The translations under genes were made by a program, and so were the position numbers. 64,000 nt of DNA from Ancrocorticia sp047501485 (lineage in GTDB: Bacteria; Actinomycetota; Actinomycetes; Actinomycetales; Actinomycetaceae), in NCBI GenBank assembly GCA_047501485.1, contig JAZDRN010000001.1:434001-498000 (forward strand), written 5' to 3'. Positions within the stretch are counted from its first letter, which is position 1, and each line of letters begins with the position of its first letter. The notes under the pieces were generated by a model. It made no database searches. It had not been told where the DNA came from and was given only the letters and a program-made list of their open reading frames with translations. Below are positions 7,093 to 16,305 of this stretch, one piece after another.

Positions 7093-7536
7093 GTGCGCAC
7101 GTATACACCGAAGCCTGGCGACGTCGATGCCAAGTGGTATGTCATTGATGCCACCGATGTCGTCCTTGGCCGACTGGCAGCTCAGGTTGCCACCCTGCTC
7201 CGTGGGAAGCACAAGCCCTCCTTCGCACCGAACGCCGATGGTGGCGATTACGTCATCGTCGTCAACGCTGACAAGGTTGCGTTGACTGGAAGCAAGCGCG
7301 AGCAGAAGTTCGCTTACCGTCACTCTGGCTTCCCGGGCGGTCTGAAGGCCACCTCTTACACCGAGCTGCTCGCCTCCAACCCTGAGAAGGCTGTGGAGAA
7401 GGCAGTTGCGGGGATGCTCCCGAAGAACACCCTTGGCCGTCAACAGCTCAGGAAACTCAAGGTCTACCGCGGTGGCGAACACCCGCACAAGGCCCAGAAC
7501 CCTGAGCAGTACTCGCTCAAGAAGATCGCTCAGTGA
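7093..7536 (+). CDS. rplM: 50S ribosomal protein L13
   Basis: L13 is an early assembly protein of the large subunit. The GTG at 7093 gives 147 aa beginning MRTYTPKPGDVDAKWYVIDATDVVLGRLA, the standard actinobacterial N-terminus; the 46 codons open upstream have no homology. The conserved AYRHSGFPGGLK (about 73-84) and MLPKNTLGRQ (about 112-121) segments are present. It is cotranscribed with rpsI, 26 nt downstream. Confidence 0.96.
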   Translation: MRTYTPKPGDVDAKWYVIDATDVVLGRLAAQVATLLRGKHKPSFAPNADGGDYVIVVNADKVALTGSKREQKFAYRHSGFPGGLKATSYTELLASNPEKAVEKAVAGMLPKNTLGRQQLRKLKVYRGGEHPHKAQNPEQYSLKKIAQ

Positions 7537-7562
7537 GCTTTCCCGGAACAGGACGTTAAATA

Positions 7563-8051
7563 ATGGCTGAGACCACGATTGACACCGAGATCGACGAGGA
7601 ATTCGTCGACTCCTACACCTCGGAGAGCGAAGCTCCCCGTACCGGCCAGGGCGCGTCCCTGACCGCCCCGGGCCAGGCGCTCGGCCGCCGCAAGGAGGCT
7701 GTCGCCCGCGTCCGATTGATTCCCGGAACCGGCGAATGGAAGATCAACGGGCGCGCGCTCGACGATTACTTCCCGAACAAGCTGCACCAGCAGCTGGTTC
7801 GCTCGCCGTTCACCCTGCTTGACCTTGAAGGTCGCTTCGACGTTGTTGCACGCATCAACGGCGGCGGCATTTCCGGCCAGGCCGGTGCATTGCGTCTGGG
7901 AATCGCCCGCGCCCTCAACGAGATCGACCGCGAGAACAATCGCGCCACCCTCAAGAAGGCTGGCTTCCTGACCCGCGACGCCCGCGCCGTCGAGCGCAAG
8001 AAGGCTGGCCTCAAGAAGGCCCGCAAGGCTTCGCAGTTCTCGAAGCGCTGA
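7563..8051 (+). CDS. rpsI: 30S ribosomal protein S9
   Basis: S9's C-terminal tail reaches the P-site tRNA. The 162-aa protein has an acidic N-terminal extension (TTIDTEIDEEFVDSYTSE...) before the core ALGRRKEAVARVRLIPGTGEW (about 39-59), the family motif GGGISGQAGALRLGIARAL (about 100-118), and the invariant end KKARKASQFSKR. The extension is common in actinobacteria. A clear terminator follows, closing rplM-rpsI. Confidence 0.97.
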   Translation: MAETTIDTEIDEEFVDSYTSESEAPRTGQGASLTAPGQALGRRKEAVARVRLIPGTGEWKINGRALDDYFPNKLHQQLVRSPFTLLDLEGRFDVVARINGGGISGQAGALRLGIARALNEIDRENNRATLKKAGFLTRDARAVERKKAGLKKARKASQFSKR

Positions 8052-8063
8052 TTCTTCAGCTTT

Positions 8064-8098
8064 GATGAGGGGCTCTGCCGATGGCAGGGCCCCTCATT
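8064..8098 (+). terminator. rpsI terminator
   Basis: GATGAGGGGCTCTGCC and GGCAGGGCCCCTCATT form a stem of about 14 bp with a GAT loop and a single mismatch, right after the rpsI stop codon. The T-run is weak, as often in high-GC actinobacteria. Confidence 0.8.
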
Positions 8099-8257
8099 GC
8101 ATGCCCGGATCAGTGCTCGTTTCCCTCGGTCGAGCGCGTGATGGGCACCCATCGAATGGGCAATTGCGGGATGTGAGCTGTTTGTTAGTGGCTAGACGCG
8201 CGAATTCCCAGACGCCGGTGACATAATCGGGAGGTAACCGTTTCCGAGGAGGAACAC

Positions 8258-9607
8258 ATGCCCCGATTGTTCGGTACCGATGGTGTACGCGGTCTGGCAA
8301 ACCGAGAAGTCACCGCGAATCTGGCCCTTTCTCTTGGCGATTCAGCAGCCAGGGTTCTCACACAGGCAGTTGACGGCCGCAGGCCTCGCGCTGTCATCGC
8401 ACGTGACTCGAGAGTCTCCGGTGCGATGCTCGCCCAGGCGATGGCCGCGGGACTCGCCAGCGCCGGCGTGGACGTGGAGCACGTGGATGTGCTCCCGACG
8501 CCTGGCCTGGCCTACCTCACCGCGAGCCAGGACGTGGACCTCGGGGTCGTGATCTCGGCCTCCCACAACCCGATGCAGGACAACGGCATCAAGTTCTTCG
8601 CCCGTGGAGGGTTCAAACTTGAAGACGCCCTGGAGGACGAGATCGAGTCACTGCTGGGTGCCACATGGTCGCGGCCGACAGGCGCCGGAGTGGGGCAGAT
8701 CAGCACCGCCACCGCGCAGGCAGATCAGGCATACATCGACCACCTGACCTCATCCATCGATATCTCTCTGGAGGGTCTGAAGATCGTTGTCGACTGCGCG
8801 AACGGGGCGACCTCAGCGGTGGCTCCGGAGGCGCTGCGCCGTTGCGGTGCGGAAGTCATCGTCATCAGTGCCGAGCCCGACGGATACAACATCAACGACG
8901 GCTGTGGCTCCACCCACCCGGAGGCTCTGCAGGCGGCCGTGGTCGCCGAGGGCGCCGATTTCGGAGTTGCGTTCGACGGCGACGCCGACCGCTGCCTTGC
9001 GGTAGATCACGAAGGCCGCATGGTCGATGGCGATCAGATCATGGGTTTGCTGGCGGTGTCCTTGAAGGAGTCGGGCCGGCTCGCGAACAACACGCTGGTT
9101 GTCACGGTGATGTCCAACCTGGGCCTCATCCTTGCCATGCGCGATGCCGGAATCGAAACCGTCCAGACAGCCGTGGGCGATCGGTACGTGCTGGAGGCTA
9201 TGCGCGAAGGAGGCTACGTGCTGGGCGGCGAGCAGTCCGGGCATGTCATCTTCCTCGAGCACGGGACCACAGGGGACGGGACCCTCACCGCGCTCCTCAT
9301 CGCCGCCGAGGTGGCCAAGACGGGCAAGCGACTCGCCGATCTGGTCTCCTTCGTTCGCAGACTGCCCCAGACCCTCATCAATGTGCCGAATGTGGACAAG
9401 CGTAAGGCGGACAGCGATACGGAACTGGCAGCCGCAGTGGCGAGCGCGGAGATCCGACTCGGAGAGACTGGGCGCGTTCTGCTGCGTCCCTCCGGTACGG
9501 AGCCCCTTGTGCGTGTCATGGTGGAGGCCGCCACGCAGGAGGAAGCCGACGACGTCGCCCGGACCCTGGCCGTCGTGGTCAAGGAAAGGCTGCCGTTCAA
9601 GAAGTAG
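8258..9607 (+). CDS. glmM: Phosphoglucosamine mutase
   Basis: Interconverts glucosamine-6-P and glucosamine-1-P for UDP-GlcNAc and peptidoglycan synthesis; 449 aa. The start MPRLFGTDGVRG is the family N-terminus; the phosphoserine is S102 in ISASHNPMQDNG; the magnesium loop DGDADR is at 240-245; the sugar-phosphate loop RPSGTEPLVRV is near the C-terminus. GAGGAGG lies 8 nt before the ATG, and CATAAT near 8221-8226 is a possible -10. glmM after rpsI and close to glmS is the usual actinobacterial order. Confidence 0.97.
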   Translation: MPRLFGTDGVRGLANREVTANLALSLGDSAARVLTQAVDGRRPRAVIARDSRVSGAMLAQAMAAGLASAGVDVEHVDVLPTPGLAYLTASQDVDLGVVISASHNPMQDNGIKFFARGGFKLEDALEDEIESLLGATWSRPTGAGVGQISTATAQADQAYIDHLTSSIDISLEGLKIVVDCANGATSAVAPEALRRCGAEVIVISAEPDGYNINDGCGSTHPEALQAAVVAEGADFGVAFDGDADRCLAVDHEGRMVDGDQIMGLLAVSLKESGRLANNTLVVTVMSNLGLILAMRDAGIETVQTAVGDRYVLEAMREGGYVLGGEQSGHVIFLEHGTTGDGTLTALLIAAEVAKTGKRLADLVSFVRRLPQTLINVPNVDKRKADSDTELAAAVASAEIRLGETGRVLLRPSGTEPLVRVMVEAATQEEADDVARTLAVVVKERLPFKK

Positions 9608-9623
9608 CTCCAGCATTCGCTCC

Positions 9624-9660
9624 GAGGTGGGGCAGGCGCCGTGTGCGCCTGCCCCACCTC
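9624..9660 (+). terminator. glmM terminator
   Basis: A perfect 16-bp stem (GAGGTGGGGCAGGCGC, 9624-9639, with GCGCCTGCCCCACCTC, 9645-9660) with the loop CGTGT lies 17 nt after glmM. It lacks a T tract. Confidence 0.85.
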
Positions 9661-9793
9661 GCGTGTTACCCGTTGCTGTCTCGGCGTTATCCAGCAGGTC
9701 ACTGAAGCGTGGAATAATCGGGGTCCGGGCGGGTGAGGCGGGCCCTCGTCGGGAAAGTCAGGCGAGCTAGTCAGGGTAGAAGGGGGTACCGCG

Positions 9794-10399
9794 ATGGAAG
9801 AATGGGTACTCGCCGCTTCGACGTCGGCATGGGCGCTGACCCTGTTGTTCGGGCTGGTCATCGGCGACGGCGTCATCCCGATCGTTCCCTCGGAGATTTT
9901 GCTGATCGCCATGGCGACTCAGACCATGCACGGCCAGGGGCCGCACGTTGTCGTGCTCTTCCTGGTGGCCTTCCTCGGTGCTTTCCTGGGAGAGAATCTC
10001 GCCTATGCCCTGGGAGCGCTTATCCCCATCGAACGGATGGGCTTTCTGCGCGGAGGCAAGGGCCGCAGGCGCGTCGATGCGGTGAAGGAAAGGCTGCGCC
10101 AGCGCGGAGCCGCCTACATTCTCGCCGCGCGATTCATCCCTGGGGTGCGGGTGGTCGTCAACGTATGCGTGGGCGCAGCCGGTTACCCGAGGCGCCGTTT
10201 TGTAACACTGGCCGCGATCACATCCGTACTGTGGACGGCCTTCATGATCGGGCTTGGCGTCGGAGCCGGCCATATCTTCGAGGGCAAGCCCTTCGTCTCT
10301 ATGATCGTCGGGATCGTCAGCGGGTCGATCATCGGTACGGTGATCGACAGGGTGCTGTCCCGGCGCCTATCCGGCGGCGACCGGAACTCTGCCGAGTGA
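9794..10399 (+). CDS. DedA-family membrane protein
   Basis: Integral membrane protein, 201 aa, of the DedA/SNARE-associated family, members of which act as proton-coupled lipid-carrier flippases or in envelope homeostasis. The membrane-embedded acidic motif (VPSEILLIA, about 30-38) and the conserved arginine-containing motif AARFIPGVRVVVNVCVGAAG (about 115-134) are present, and about five hydrophobic segments are visible. An AGAAGGGGG ribosome binding site precedes the ATG. Substrate cannot be told; undecaprenyl phosphate is the best-known one for the family. Confidence 0.85.
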   Translation: MEEWVLAASTSAWALTLLFGLVIGDGVIPIVPSEILLIAMATQTMHGQGPHVVVLFLVAFLGAFLGENLAYALGALIPIERMGFLRGGKGRRRVDAVKERLRQRGAAYILAARFIPGVRVVVNVCVGAAGYPRRRFVTLAAITSVLWTAFMIGLGVGAGHIFEGKPFVSMIVGIVSGSIIGTVIDRVLSRRLSGGDRNSAE

Positions 10400-10466
10400 C
10401 CGGAACCCCGGCGTGTGACCGACGAGCGACTAGAGACTTTGAGGTCTGTGGACGTCCATCCCCATC

Positions 10467-10533
10467 GAACTTGAGGGTTAGCAGACGAAGTCGGTGTTCT
10501 AACCCTCAACTTCGTCTGCTAACCCTCAAGTTC
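10467..10533. repeat. 25-bp perfect inverted repeat with TAACCCTCAA units
   Basis: The arms 10467-10491 (begins GAACTTGAGGGTTAGCAG) and 10509-10533 (its exact reverse complement) are 25 bp each with a 17-nt loop. The loop carries a further CTAACCCTCAACTTCG, so the unit occurs three times in two orientations. It lies between the ends of dedA and coaA, which converge, so it may also act as a bidirectional terminator. Two other intergenic clusters in the window have a related design. Confidence 0.75.
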
Positions 10534-10595
10534 GGCGCAACCACGTTGGCTCAACCGGCGGCGCAACCACGCTCGTTCAACCGGCGGGCTTGAGA

Positions 10596-11537
10596 TCATA
10601 GCTTGCGCAGCATCACTTCGGCGATTCTGTGGTCGGGGCCTTTGCGCAGAATGATGTCGGCGCGCGATCTCGTGGGCTCGATGTTCTCCACGAGGTTCGG
10701 CAGGTTGACGCTGCGCCAGATGTCGCGGCCGCGGGCTTCCAGTTCGTCGTCGGGCATGGAAGCGAACTGATAGAAGTACGCGTTCGGCTGCGTGAAGGCG
10801 AGGTCGCGCAGCTTGAAGATCCGCTCGAGGTACCACCGTTCCAGATCCTCCTCCGCCGCATCGACGTAGATGGACAGATCGAAGAAGTCGGAGACGGCAA
10901 GCAGTTCTCTGGAGGTGAGTCGGGGTGGCTGCAGGACATTGAGGCCCTCGAGGATAAGGATGTCCGGATGATTGACCGACAGGTAGGCGCCGGGAACTAT
11001 GTCGTAGGTGACGTGGTCGTAGATCGGTGCCTGCACGTGCGACTTGCCTGCCTTGACCTCCTTCAGGAATGTCAGGAGAGCACCCCTGTCATAGGATTCC
11101 GGGAACCCTTTGCGGTCCATGAGCCCGCGTTCCTCCAGGATCCTGTTGGGCAGGAGGAAACCGTCGGTCGTCACCAGGTCCACCTTCGGCGTGGCGGGCC
11201 AGCGGCGCAGCAGTTCCTGGATCAGGCGCGACGTCGTCGACTTTCCCACCGCCACCGACCCGGCCACCGCGATGACGAAAGGCGTGCGCTTTTCCTGAAG
11301 CCCCAGAAAGGTCGAGGTGCGCGAATGCAGCCGGCCCAGTTCCGCCGTGTACATCTGCAGGAGCGCGGACAACGGCCGGTAGATGGCGTCGGCTTCCTCC
11401 AGGTCGATCGGGTCGCCCAGCGAGGACAGACGTCGAATGTCGTTGTGTGTGAGCGGAAGCGGAGTTGTCTGGGCGAGAGCGCTCCACTGCTCGTGACTGA
11501 AGGTCAAGACATGGGAGAGTGCGCTTGTCTGATCCAT
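10596..11537 (-). CDS. coaA: Pantothenate kinase, type I
   Basis: Phosphorylates pantothenate, the first and usually rate-limiting step of coenzyme A synthesis; 313 aa, the bacterial PanK-I length. Walker A GSVAVGKST is at 93-101; TTDGFLLPN (about 125-133), the RKGFPESYD motif (about 142-150) and ILEGLNVLQ (about 194-202) are family hallmarks. It is divergent from glmS and has its own leaderless-type promoter. CoA feedback inhibition is typical of the family. Confidence 0.96.
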   Translation of the reverse strand: MDQTSALSHVLTFSHEQWSALAQTTPLPLTHNDIRRLSSLGDPIDLEEADAIYRPLSALLQMYTAELGRLHSRTSTFLGLQEKRTPFVIAVAGSVAVGKSTTSRLIQELLRRWPATPKVDLVTTDGFLLPNRILEERGLMDRKGFPESYDRGALLTFLKEVKAGKSHVQAPIYDHVTYDIVPGAYLSVNHPDILILEGLNVLQPPRLTSRELLAVSDFFDLSIYVDAAEEDLERWYLERIFKLRDLAFTQPNAYFYQFASMPDDELEARGRDIWRSVNLPNLVENIEPTRSRADIILRKGPDHRIAEVMLRKL

Positions 11538-11545
11538 AGTGCAAA

Positions 11546-11604
11546 ATCTTACGGCCTTCGATCGCTACGCGTGTGTGGGCGATGGTCCCGGTGGCGGTTA
11601 GAAT
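11546..11604. promoter_or_regulatory. Divergent leaderless promoters of coaA and glmS
   Basis: On the minus strand TAAGAT (11551-11546) is 8 nt before the coaA ATG; on the plus strand TAGAAT (11599-11604) is 6 nt before the glmS ATG. Neither start has a Shine-Dalgarno sequence. Both fit the actinobacterial leaderless arrangement, with transcription starting at the A of the start codon. Confidence 0.65.
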
Positions 11605-11610
11605 TGCTGC

Positions 11611-13470
11611 ATGTGTGGAATCGTAGGATACGTCGGATCAAACGCGGCCTCGAATCGCCCGCTTGATGTGGTGCTGGAAGGTCTCGCTCGCTTGGAGTAC
11701 CGCGGCTATGACTCGGCAGGTGTCGCAATCGTCGGCCCCACCGGGATGGAAGTGGCCAAGAAGGCCGGACGGCTGGACAATCTCCGAGAGGCCCTCGAGA
11801 AGAAGCCTCTGGATCCCGGAATCGCCGCGATCGGCCACACCCGCTGGGCGACGCACGGTGGCCCCACCGACGGAAACGCCCATCCCCACGTCAGTTTCGA
11901 TCGTCGCGTGGCCGTGGTGCACAACGGCATCATCGAGAACTACCAGCAGCTCTCGGACGAACTCGCCGCCAGGGACATCGTCCCGGTTTCGCAGACGGAC
12001 ACGGAGATCGCCGCGCATCATCTGGCCCTTGAGCTGGAGGAGGACGGAGACCTGCTCGCCGCCATGTGCCGTCTCGCCTCCCGGCTGGAGGGTTCGTTCA
12101 CCCTGGTAGCCGTGGACGCCGAGAATCCCCACACCATCGTCGCGGCACGCCGCAACTCCCCCCTCGTTGTGGGCTTGGGGGACGGGGAGAACTTCCTCGG
12201 CTCGGACGTGGCCGCCTTCGTCGGTCAGACACGCCGCGCCATGGAGATGGGACAGGACCGTATCGTCCGTCTGCGGGCAGATGACGTGCAGGTCGTCGAC
12301 TTCGATGGAAACCCCCAGGAGGGGCGCGTGTTCGAGGTGGACTGGGACGTCAACGCCGCCGTCAAGGGCGGATATGACACGTTCATGGACAAGGAGATCC
12401 ATGAGGAGCCCATGGCCGTGGCCGAGACCCTGCGCGGGCGCACCACCGCCGACGGGCGCCTGCAACTGGACGAGATGCGCATTTCGGAATCGGTCATGCG
12501 CCGCGTGGACAAGATCATCGTGGTGGCCTGCGGCACCGCCGCCTACGCGGGGCACGTGGCAAAGTACGCGATCGAACACTGGTGCCGCATCCCGGTGGAG
12601 GTCGAGCTCGCCCATGAGTTCCGCTATCGAGATCCGGTCGTCAATGAGAAGACCCTCGTCGTCGCCATCTCCCAGTCCGGTGAGACCATGGACACCCTGA
12701 TGGCCATCCGCCACGCCCGGGAGCAGGGCTCGAAGGTGCTCGCCATCGTCAACACGCACGGCTCCACGATCGCGCGCGAATCCGACGCGGTGCTCTACAC
12801 CCACGCCGGTCCAGAGGTCGCGGTGGCTTCCACCAAGGCCTTCATCGCCCAGATCACCGCCTGCTACCTGCTGGGCCTCTACCTGTCCGAGCTGCGCGGC
12901 AACAAATACCAGGATGAGGTGGCCACCTACCTCGATGAACTGGGACGGATGCCGGCCCGAATCGAGGAGGTTCTCGGCTACGAGGAGGAGGTGCGTGATC
13001 TCGCCCGCTCGATGGTGGACGTGACATCCGTGCTGTTCCTGGGACGCCACGTCGGCTTCCCAGTGGCCTTGGAGGGAGCGCTCAAGCTCAAGGAGCTCGC
13101 TTACATCCATGCCGAGGGCTTCGCCGCGGGCGAGCTCAAGCACGGACCGATCGCCCTGATCGAGGAGGACCTTCCCGTCTTCGTCATCGTTCCCACCCCG
13201 CGCCGCCCCCTGCTGCACTCCAAGGTGATCTCGAACCTGCAGGAGGTCAAGGCTCGCGGTGCCCGCACCATCGCGATCGCCGAGGAGGGCGACGACGAGG
13301 CGGCGCTGTACGCGGATATCGTCTTCTGGGTACCGCGTTCGACCCCCACGCTCATGATGCCGCTCGTCACCGTGGTGCCACTGCAGATCTTCGCCGGAGA
13401 GTTGGCCCGGGTGAAAGGCTATGACGTGGACAAGCCGCGTAATCTGGCAAAGTCGGTGACGGTGGAATAA
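11611..13470 (+). CDS. glmS: Glutamine-fructose-6-phosphate aminotransferase (isomerizing)
   Basis: Makes glucosamine-6-phosphate from fructose-6-P and glutamine, feeding GlmM; 619 aa. The start MCGIVGYVG supplies the N-terminal nucleophile C2 of the class-II glutaminase domain (1-220), with HTRWATHG about residue 77; two SIS domains follow (about 290-430 and 460-600) with SQSGETMDT near 354, and the family end is KPRNLAKSVTVE. No glmS ribozyme is possible, since the promoter leaves no leader. Confidence 0.98.
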   Translation: MCGIVGYVGSNAASNRPLDVVLEGLARLEYRGYDSAGVAIVGPTGMEVAKKAGRLDNLREALEKKPLDPGIAAIGHTRWATHGGPTDGNAHPHVSFDRRVAVVHNGIIENYQQLSDELAARDIVPVSQTDTEIAAHHLALELEEDGDLLAAMCRLASRLEGSFTLVAVDAENPHTIVAARRNSPLVVGLGDGENFLGSDVAAFVGQTRRAMEMGQDRIVRLRADDVQVVDFDGNPQEGRVFEVDWDVNAAVKGGYDTFMDKEIHEEPMAVAETLRGRTTADGRLQLDEMRISESVMRRVDKIIVVACGTAAYAGHVAKYAIEHWCRIPVEVELAHEFRYRDPVVNEKTLVVAISQSGETMDTLMAIRHAREQGSKVLAIVNTHGSTIARESDAVLYTHAGPEVAVASTKAFIAQITACYLLGLYLSELRGNKYQDEVATYLDELGRMPARIEEVLGYEEEVRDLARSMVDVTSVLFLGRHVGFPVALEGALKLKELAYIHAEGFAAGELKHGPIALIEEDLPVFVIVPTPRRPLLHSKVISNLQEVKARGARTIAIAEEGDDEAALYADIVFWVPRSTPTLMMPLVTVVPLQIFAGELARVKGYDVDKPRNLAKSVTVE

Positions 13471-13501
13471 GCCCGGTAGCCCTGGAATGACGAGGTGAAA
13501 C

Positions 13502-15067
13502 ATGTTGCGCGCCTATCGCAGTGATGATGTCCGAGCTGCCGAGTCTCCCTTGTTGGAGGCCGGCGTCCCGCTCATGGAGCGAGCGGCCTACGCCCTGGCC
13601 CAGGAGGTTATCGGCAGGAGGAGGCGCCAGGGTGCGGGCATGGCCGGCACGCGTGTCCTTGCGCTGGTGGGGTCCGGCAACAACGGGGGAGACGCCCTCT
13701 TCGCGGCGGCTCGCCTTGCCAAACGCGGCATGTCCGCGCGGGCGTTGATCTGCGGCGTGCCCCATGCCGCGGGGGTCGTCGCGGCCGAGAGGGCCGGTGT
13801 GGAGATCGTCTCCGCTTCCAGTGACGCTCGCGAGGCGGCCGAGCTCGCGGCGAACCTCGGCCAGGCCGCGCACGTGTGGATCGATGGCCTGATCGGGATA
13901 GGTGCGCGTGGCCCGCTTCGGGAGCCGCACGCCAGCGTGGTTCGTGCGCTGAACGAGACCCGTCGGCGCGCAGCGGCGGAGCCATTGAGTATCGCGGTTG
14001 ACGTTCCCTCGGGAATCGGGGTCGACGACGGCGTGGTGTCGGGCGAGGTCTTCCGCGCCGATGTCACGGTGACCATGGGCGCCATCAAACCTGGCCTGCT
14101 ACTGGACCCCGGGCGACGCTATGCCGGGGAAATCGTCGATGTCCCACTGGGGCTGGAGGCGCATCTGCCCGCCGAGCCCGCACTGCTCTCGCTCGGTGGC
14201 GCAGATATCGCGGACCTGTGGGATTTTCCCGGGCCGGATTCGCACAAGTACACGCGGGGCGTCGTCGGATTGATGACGGGATCTCCGCGCTATTCCGGGG
14301 CGGCGCTTCTCACGAGCGATGCGGCGCTCGCGGGCGGTTGCGGCATGGTGCGCTACGCGGGCCCGCGCCCGCTTACGGATCTGGTGATCTCACGCCATCC
14401 CGAGGTGCTCGGAGACATGGGCCGGGTGCAAGCCTGGGTGCTCGGTTCCGGGGTGGATATGGACAATGCGGAGGCCGCCTCCGAGGTGGCGCGCCGCCTG
14501 GAGGAATCCATTGCGCAGGGCATCCCCGTGGTGTTGGATGCCGGGGCCATCAGCCTTGTCAACGATCTTGACGTGCCGTCCACGGTGGTCTTGACGCCCC
14601 ACGCGGGCGAGCTGGCGCAGCTGCTGGCCGCACGCGGGGAGGCCATGACGCGCGAGGAAATCGGCGCCGCACCCGCCCGTGCCGCCCGATTGGCCGCGAC
14701 GCTGACGGGTGCCACCGTTCTCCTCAAGGGCTCGGTCGATGTGGCGTGCGCTCCCGACGATCCGCTCTATGCTCAGGGAGGGGCTCCGGCCTGGCGGGCG
14801 ACCGCGGGCGCCGGCGATGTCCTGGCGGGCCTGCTCGGTGCAATGCTTGCCGCCTGGGGCGACGAACTCGCGGAACTGGGCAAGGGGCGCGGTATTCCGG
14901 CGCGACTGGCTGCCGGTGCCTCCTACCTGCATGGCAGGGCCGCCGCGCTCGCTTCCGGTGCCAGTCCTGCTCCGGGAGGCCAGGCGACCAGGCCCGGGCG
15001 TCCCATACGGGCGACCGAAATCTCTGCCGCGATCCCCGCGGCCATCGCGGAATCGCTGGCCCGATGA
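13502..15067 (+). CDS. nnr: Bifunctional NAD(P)H-hydrate epimerase / ADP-dependent dehydratase
   Basis: Repairs damaged NAD(P)H hydrates. The N-terminal YjeF_N epimerase half (1-225) has the nucleotide loop VGSGNNGGDALFAA (about 56-69), DGLIGIGARGP (about 125-135) and AVDVPSGI (about 161-168). The C-terminal carbohydrate-kinase half (226-521) has HKYTRGVVGLMTGSPRYSGA (about 246-265), the PHAGELAQLL segment and the catalytic GAGDVLAGLLGA (about 437-448). At 521 aa it has the usual length of the fusion. The next gene alr overlaps its stop (ATGA). Confidence 0.95.
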   Translation: MLRAYRSDDVRAAESPLLEAGVPLMERAAYALAQEVIGRRRRQGAGMAGTRVLALVGSGNNGGDALFAAARLAKRGMSARALICGVPHAAGVVAAERAGVEIVSASSDAREAAELAANLGQAAHVWIDGLIGIGARGPLREPHASVVRALNETRRRAAAEPLSIAVDVPSGIGVDDGVVSGEVFRADVTVTMGAIKPGLLLDPGRRYAGEIVDVPLGLEAHLPAEPALLSLGGADIADLWDFPGPDSHKYTRGVVGLMTGSPRYSGAALLTSDAALAGGCGMVRYAGPRPLTDLVISRHPEVLGDMGRVQAWVLGSGVDMDNAEAASEVARRLEESIAQGIPVVLDAGAISLVNDLDVPSTVVLTPHAGELAQLLAARGEAMTREEIGAAPARAARLAATLTGATVLLKGSVDVACAPDDPLYAQGGAPAWRATAGAGDVLAGLLGAMLAAWGDELAELGKGRGIPARLAAGASYLHGRAAALASGASPAPGGQATRPGRPIRATEISAAIPAAIAESLAR

Positions 15068-16293
15068 GCGTGGGGGGAGCGGGAAGCACGGGGAGCCTGG
15101 GGGAAGATACCGAACGGGCGGCGGCCACGGCTTTCCCGGCCGTCGCCGATGTGGATCTCGATGCTATCGGCGACAACCTTCGCCTGGTTCGCGATACGGC
15201 GGTGGGATCGGGGTTACTCGGCGTGGTCAAAGCCGACGCCTACGGGCATGGGCGAGCCGAGTGCGCGCGGGCGATGATCGCGGCAGGCGCGGATTACGTG
15301 GGAGTCGCTCAGCTGGCGGAGGCGCTGGAACTGCGCCGGGAACTCGGCCCGGCCGCGCGCATCCTCACCTGGATATACGCTCCCGGTGCGCCGCTGGATG
15401 CCGCGCTGCGCGCCGATCTGGAGCTGTCGGTGGGAGCGCCCTGGGCGATCGACGAGCTGGCTGCGGCGGCCCGTAGCACCGGGATCACGGCACGCGTGCA
15501 TCTGAAGGTGGACACCGGGATGACGCGCGGAGGCATCGATCTGTGGAATCTCGCCGAGGCCGCAGAGCGCATGCGCGCATACGTGGCGGAGGGGTTGTTC
15601 GACGTCGTCGGTCTATGGAGTCATCTGGCCCGCGCGGACGAACCCGAATGCGGGCTCACCGAGATCCAGATCGAACGCTTTGAGGAGGCTCGGCATATCG
15701 TCGGTCGGGCCGGACTGGATATCCGGATCCATCACCTGGCCGCATCGGCGGGGGCGCTGTGGCATCCGGGAGCGCGCTACGACATGGTGCGCCCGGGCAT
15801 CGTGCTCTACGGGCTCTCACCCAACGTCGCACACCTGACCGCCTCGGATATCGGCCTGCGCGCTGCGATGACGCTGAGCGCCGAGCTGATCGCGGACCGC
15901 CAGGTCCCCGCCGGAACCGGCGTCTCCTACGGGCATACCGCGCGAACGGAGCGCCCCGCACACCTCGGGGTGGTTCCGCTGGGCTACGCGGACGGGATCG
16001 ATCGCAAGGCATCCAATGCCGCGCCGCTCGTCGTCAACGGCCATCGCACCCGTGTGTTCGGGCGGGTGTGCATGGATCAATTCGTCACAGAATTGCCGCG
16101 TGACGCCAAGGCGGGGGACCGGGCATGGCTCTTCGGAGACGCGGAAAACGGCCTCCCCACGGCCGATGACTGGGCTGAGGCTCTGGGCACCATCGGCTAC
16201 GAGGTCGTGACCCGTCTTGGGGTGCGGGTTCCGCGCCGCTATCATGGCACCGGCGCGGGGAATCGGGCGCGTCACAGCCCGGGTCTCGCCTAA
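15064..16293 (+). CDS. alr: Alanine racemase
   Basis: PLP enzyme that supplies D-alanine for peptidoglycan; 409 aa from the ATG at 15064, which overlaps the nnr stop. The PLP lysine is K56 in GVVKADAYGHG and the second catalytic base is Y289 in GVSYGHTAR. The TIM-barrel/beta-domain layout is complete, with SHLARAD near 186 and the start of the C-terminal barrel around 265. About 25 extra residues precede the barrel. The 3' end runs into the ribosome binding site AAAAGGAGG of tsaE. Confidence 0.96.
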   Translation: MSVGGAGSTGSLGEDTERAAATAFPAVADVDLDAIGDNLRLVRDTAVGSGLLGVVKADAYGHGRAECARAMIAAGADYVGVAQLAEALELRRELGPAARILTWIYAPGAPLDAALRADLELSVGAPWAIDELAAAARSTGITARVHLKVDTGMTRGGIDLWNLAEAAERMRAYVAEGLFDVVGLWSHLARADEPECGLTEIQIERFEEARHIVGRAGLDIRIHHLAASAGALWHPGARYDMVRPGIVLYGLSPNVAHLTASDIGLRAAMTLSAELIADRQVPAGTGVSYGHTARTERPAHLGVVPLGYADGIDRKASNAAPLVVNGHRTRVFGRVCMDQFVTELPRDAKAGDRAWLFGDAENGLPTADDWAEALGTIGYEVVTRLGVRVPRRYHGTGAGNRARHSPGLA

Positions 16294-16305
16294 AAGGAGG
16301 AATCT

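Noticed and set aside
10467..10533. CRISPR-like array
   Set aside because: Only three units without regular spacers and in mixed orientation; no cas genes.
11605..11611. glmS ribozyme
   Set aside because: The promoter leaves no 5' leader to hold it.
11638..13503. A 621-codon antisense open frame opposite glmS
   Set aside because: Length reflects codon bias on the opposite strand; glmS is complete and certain.
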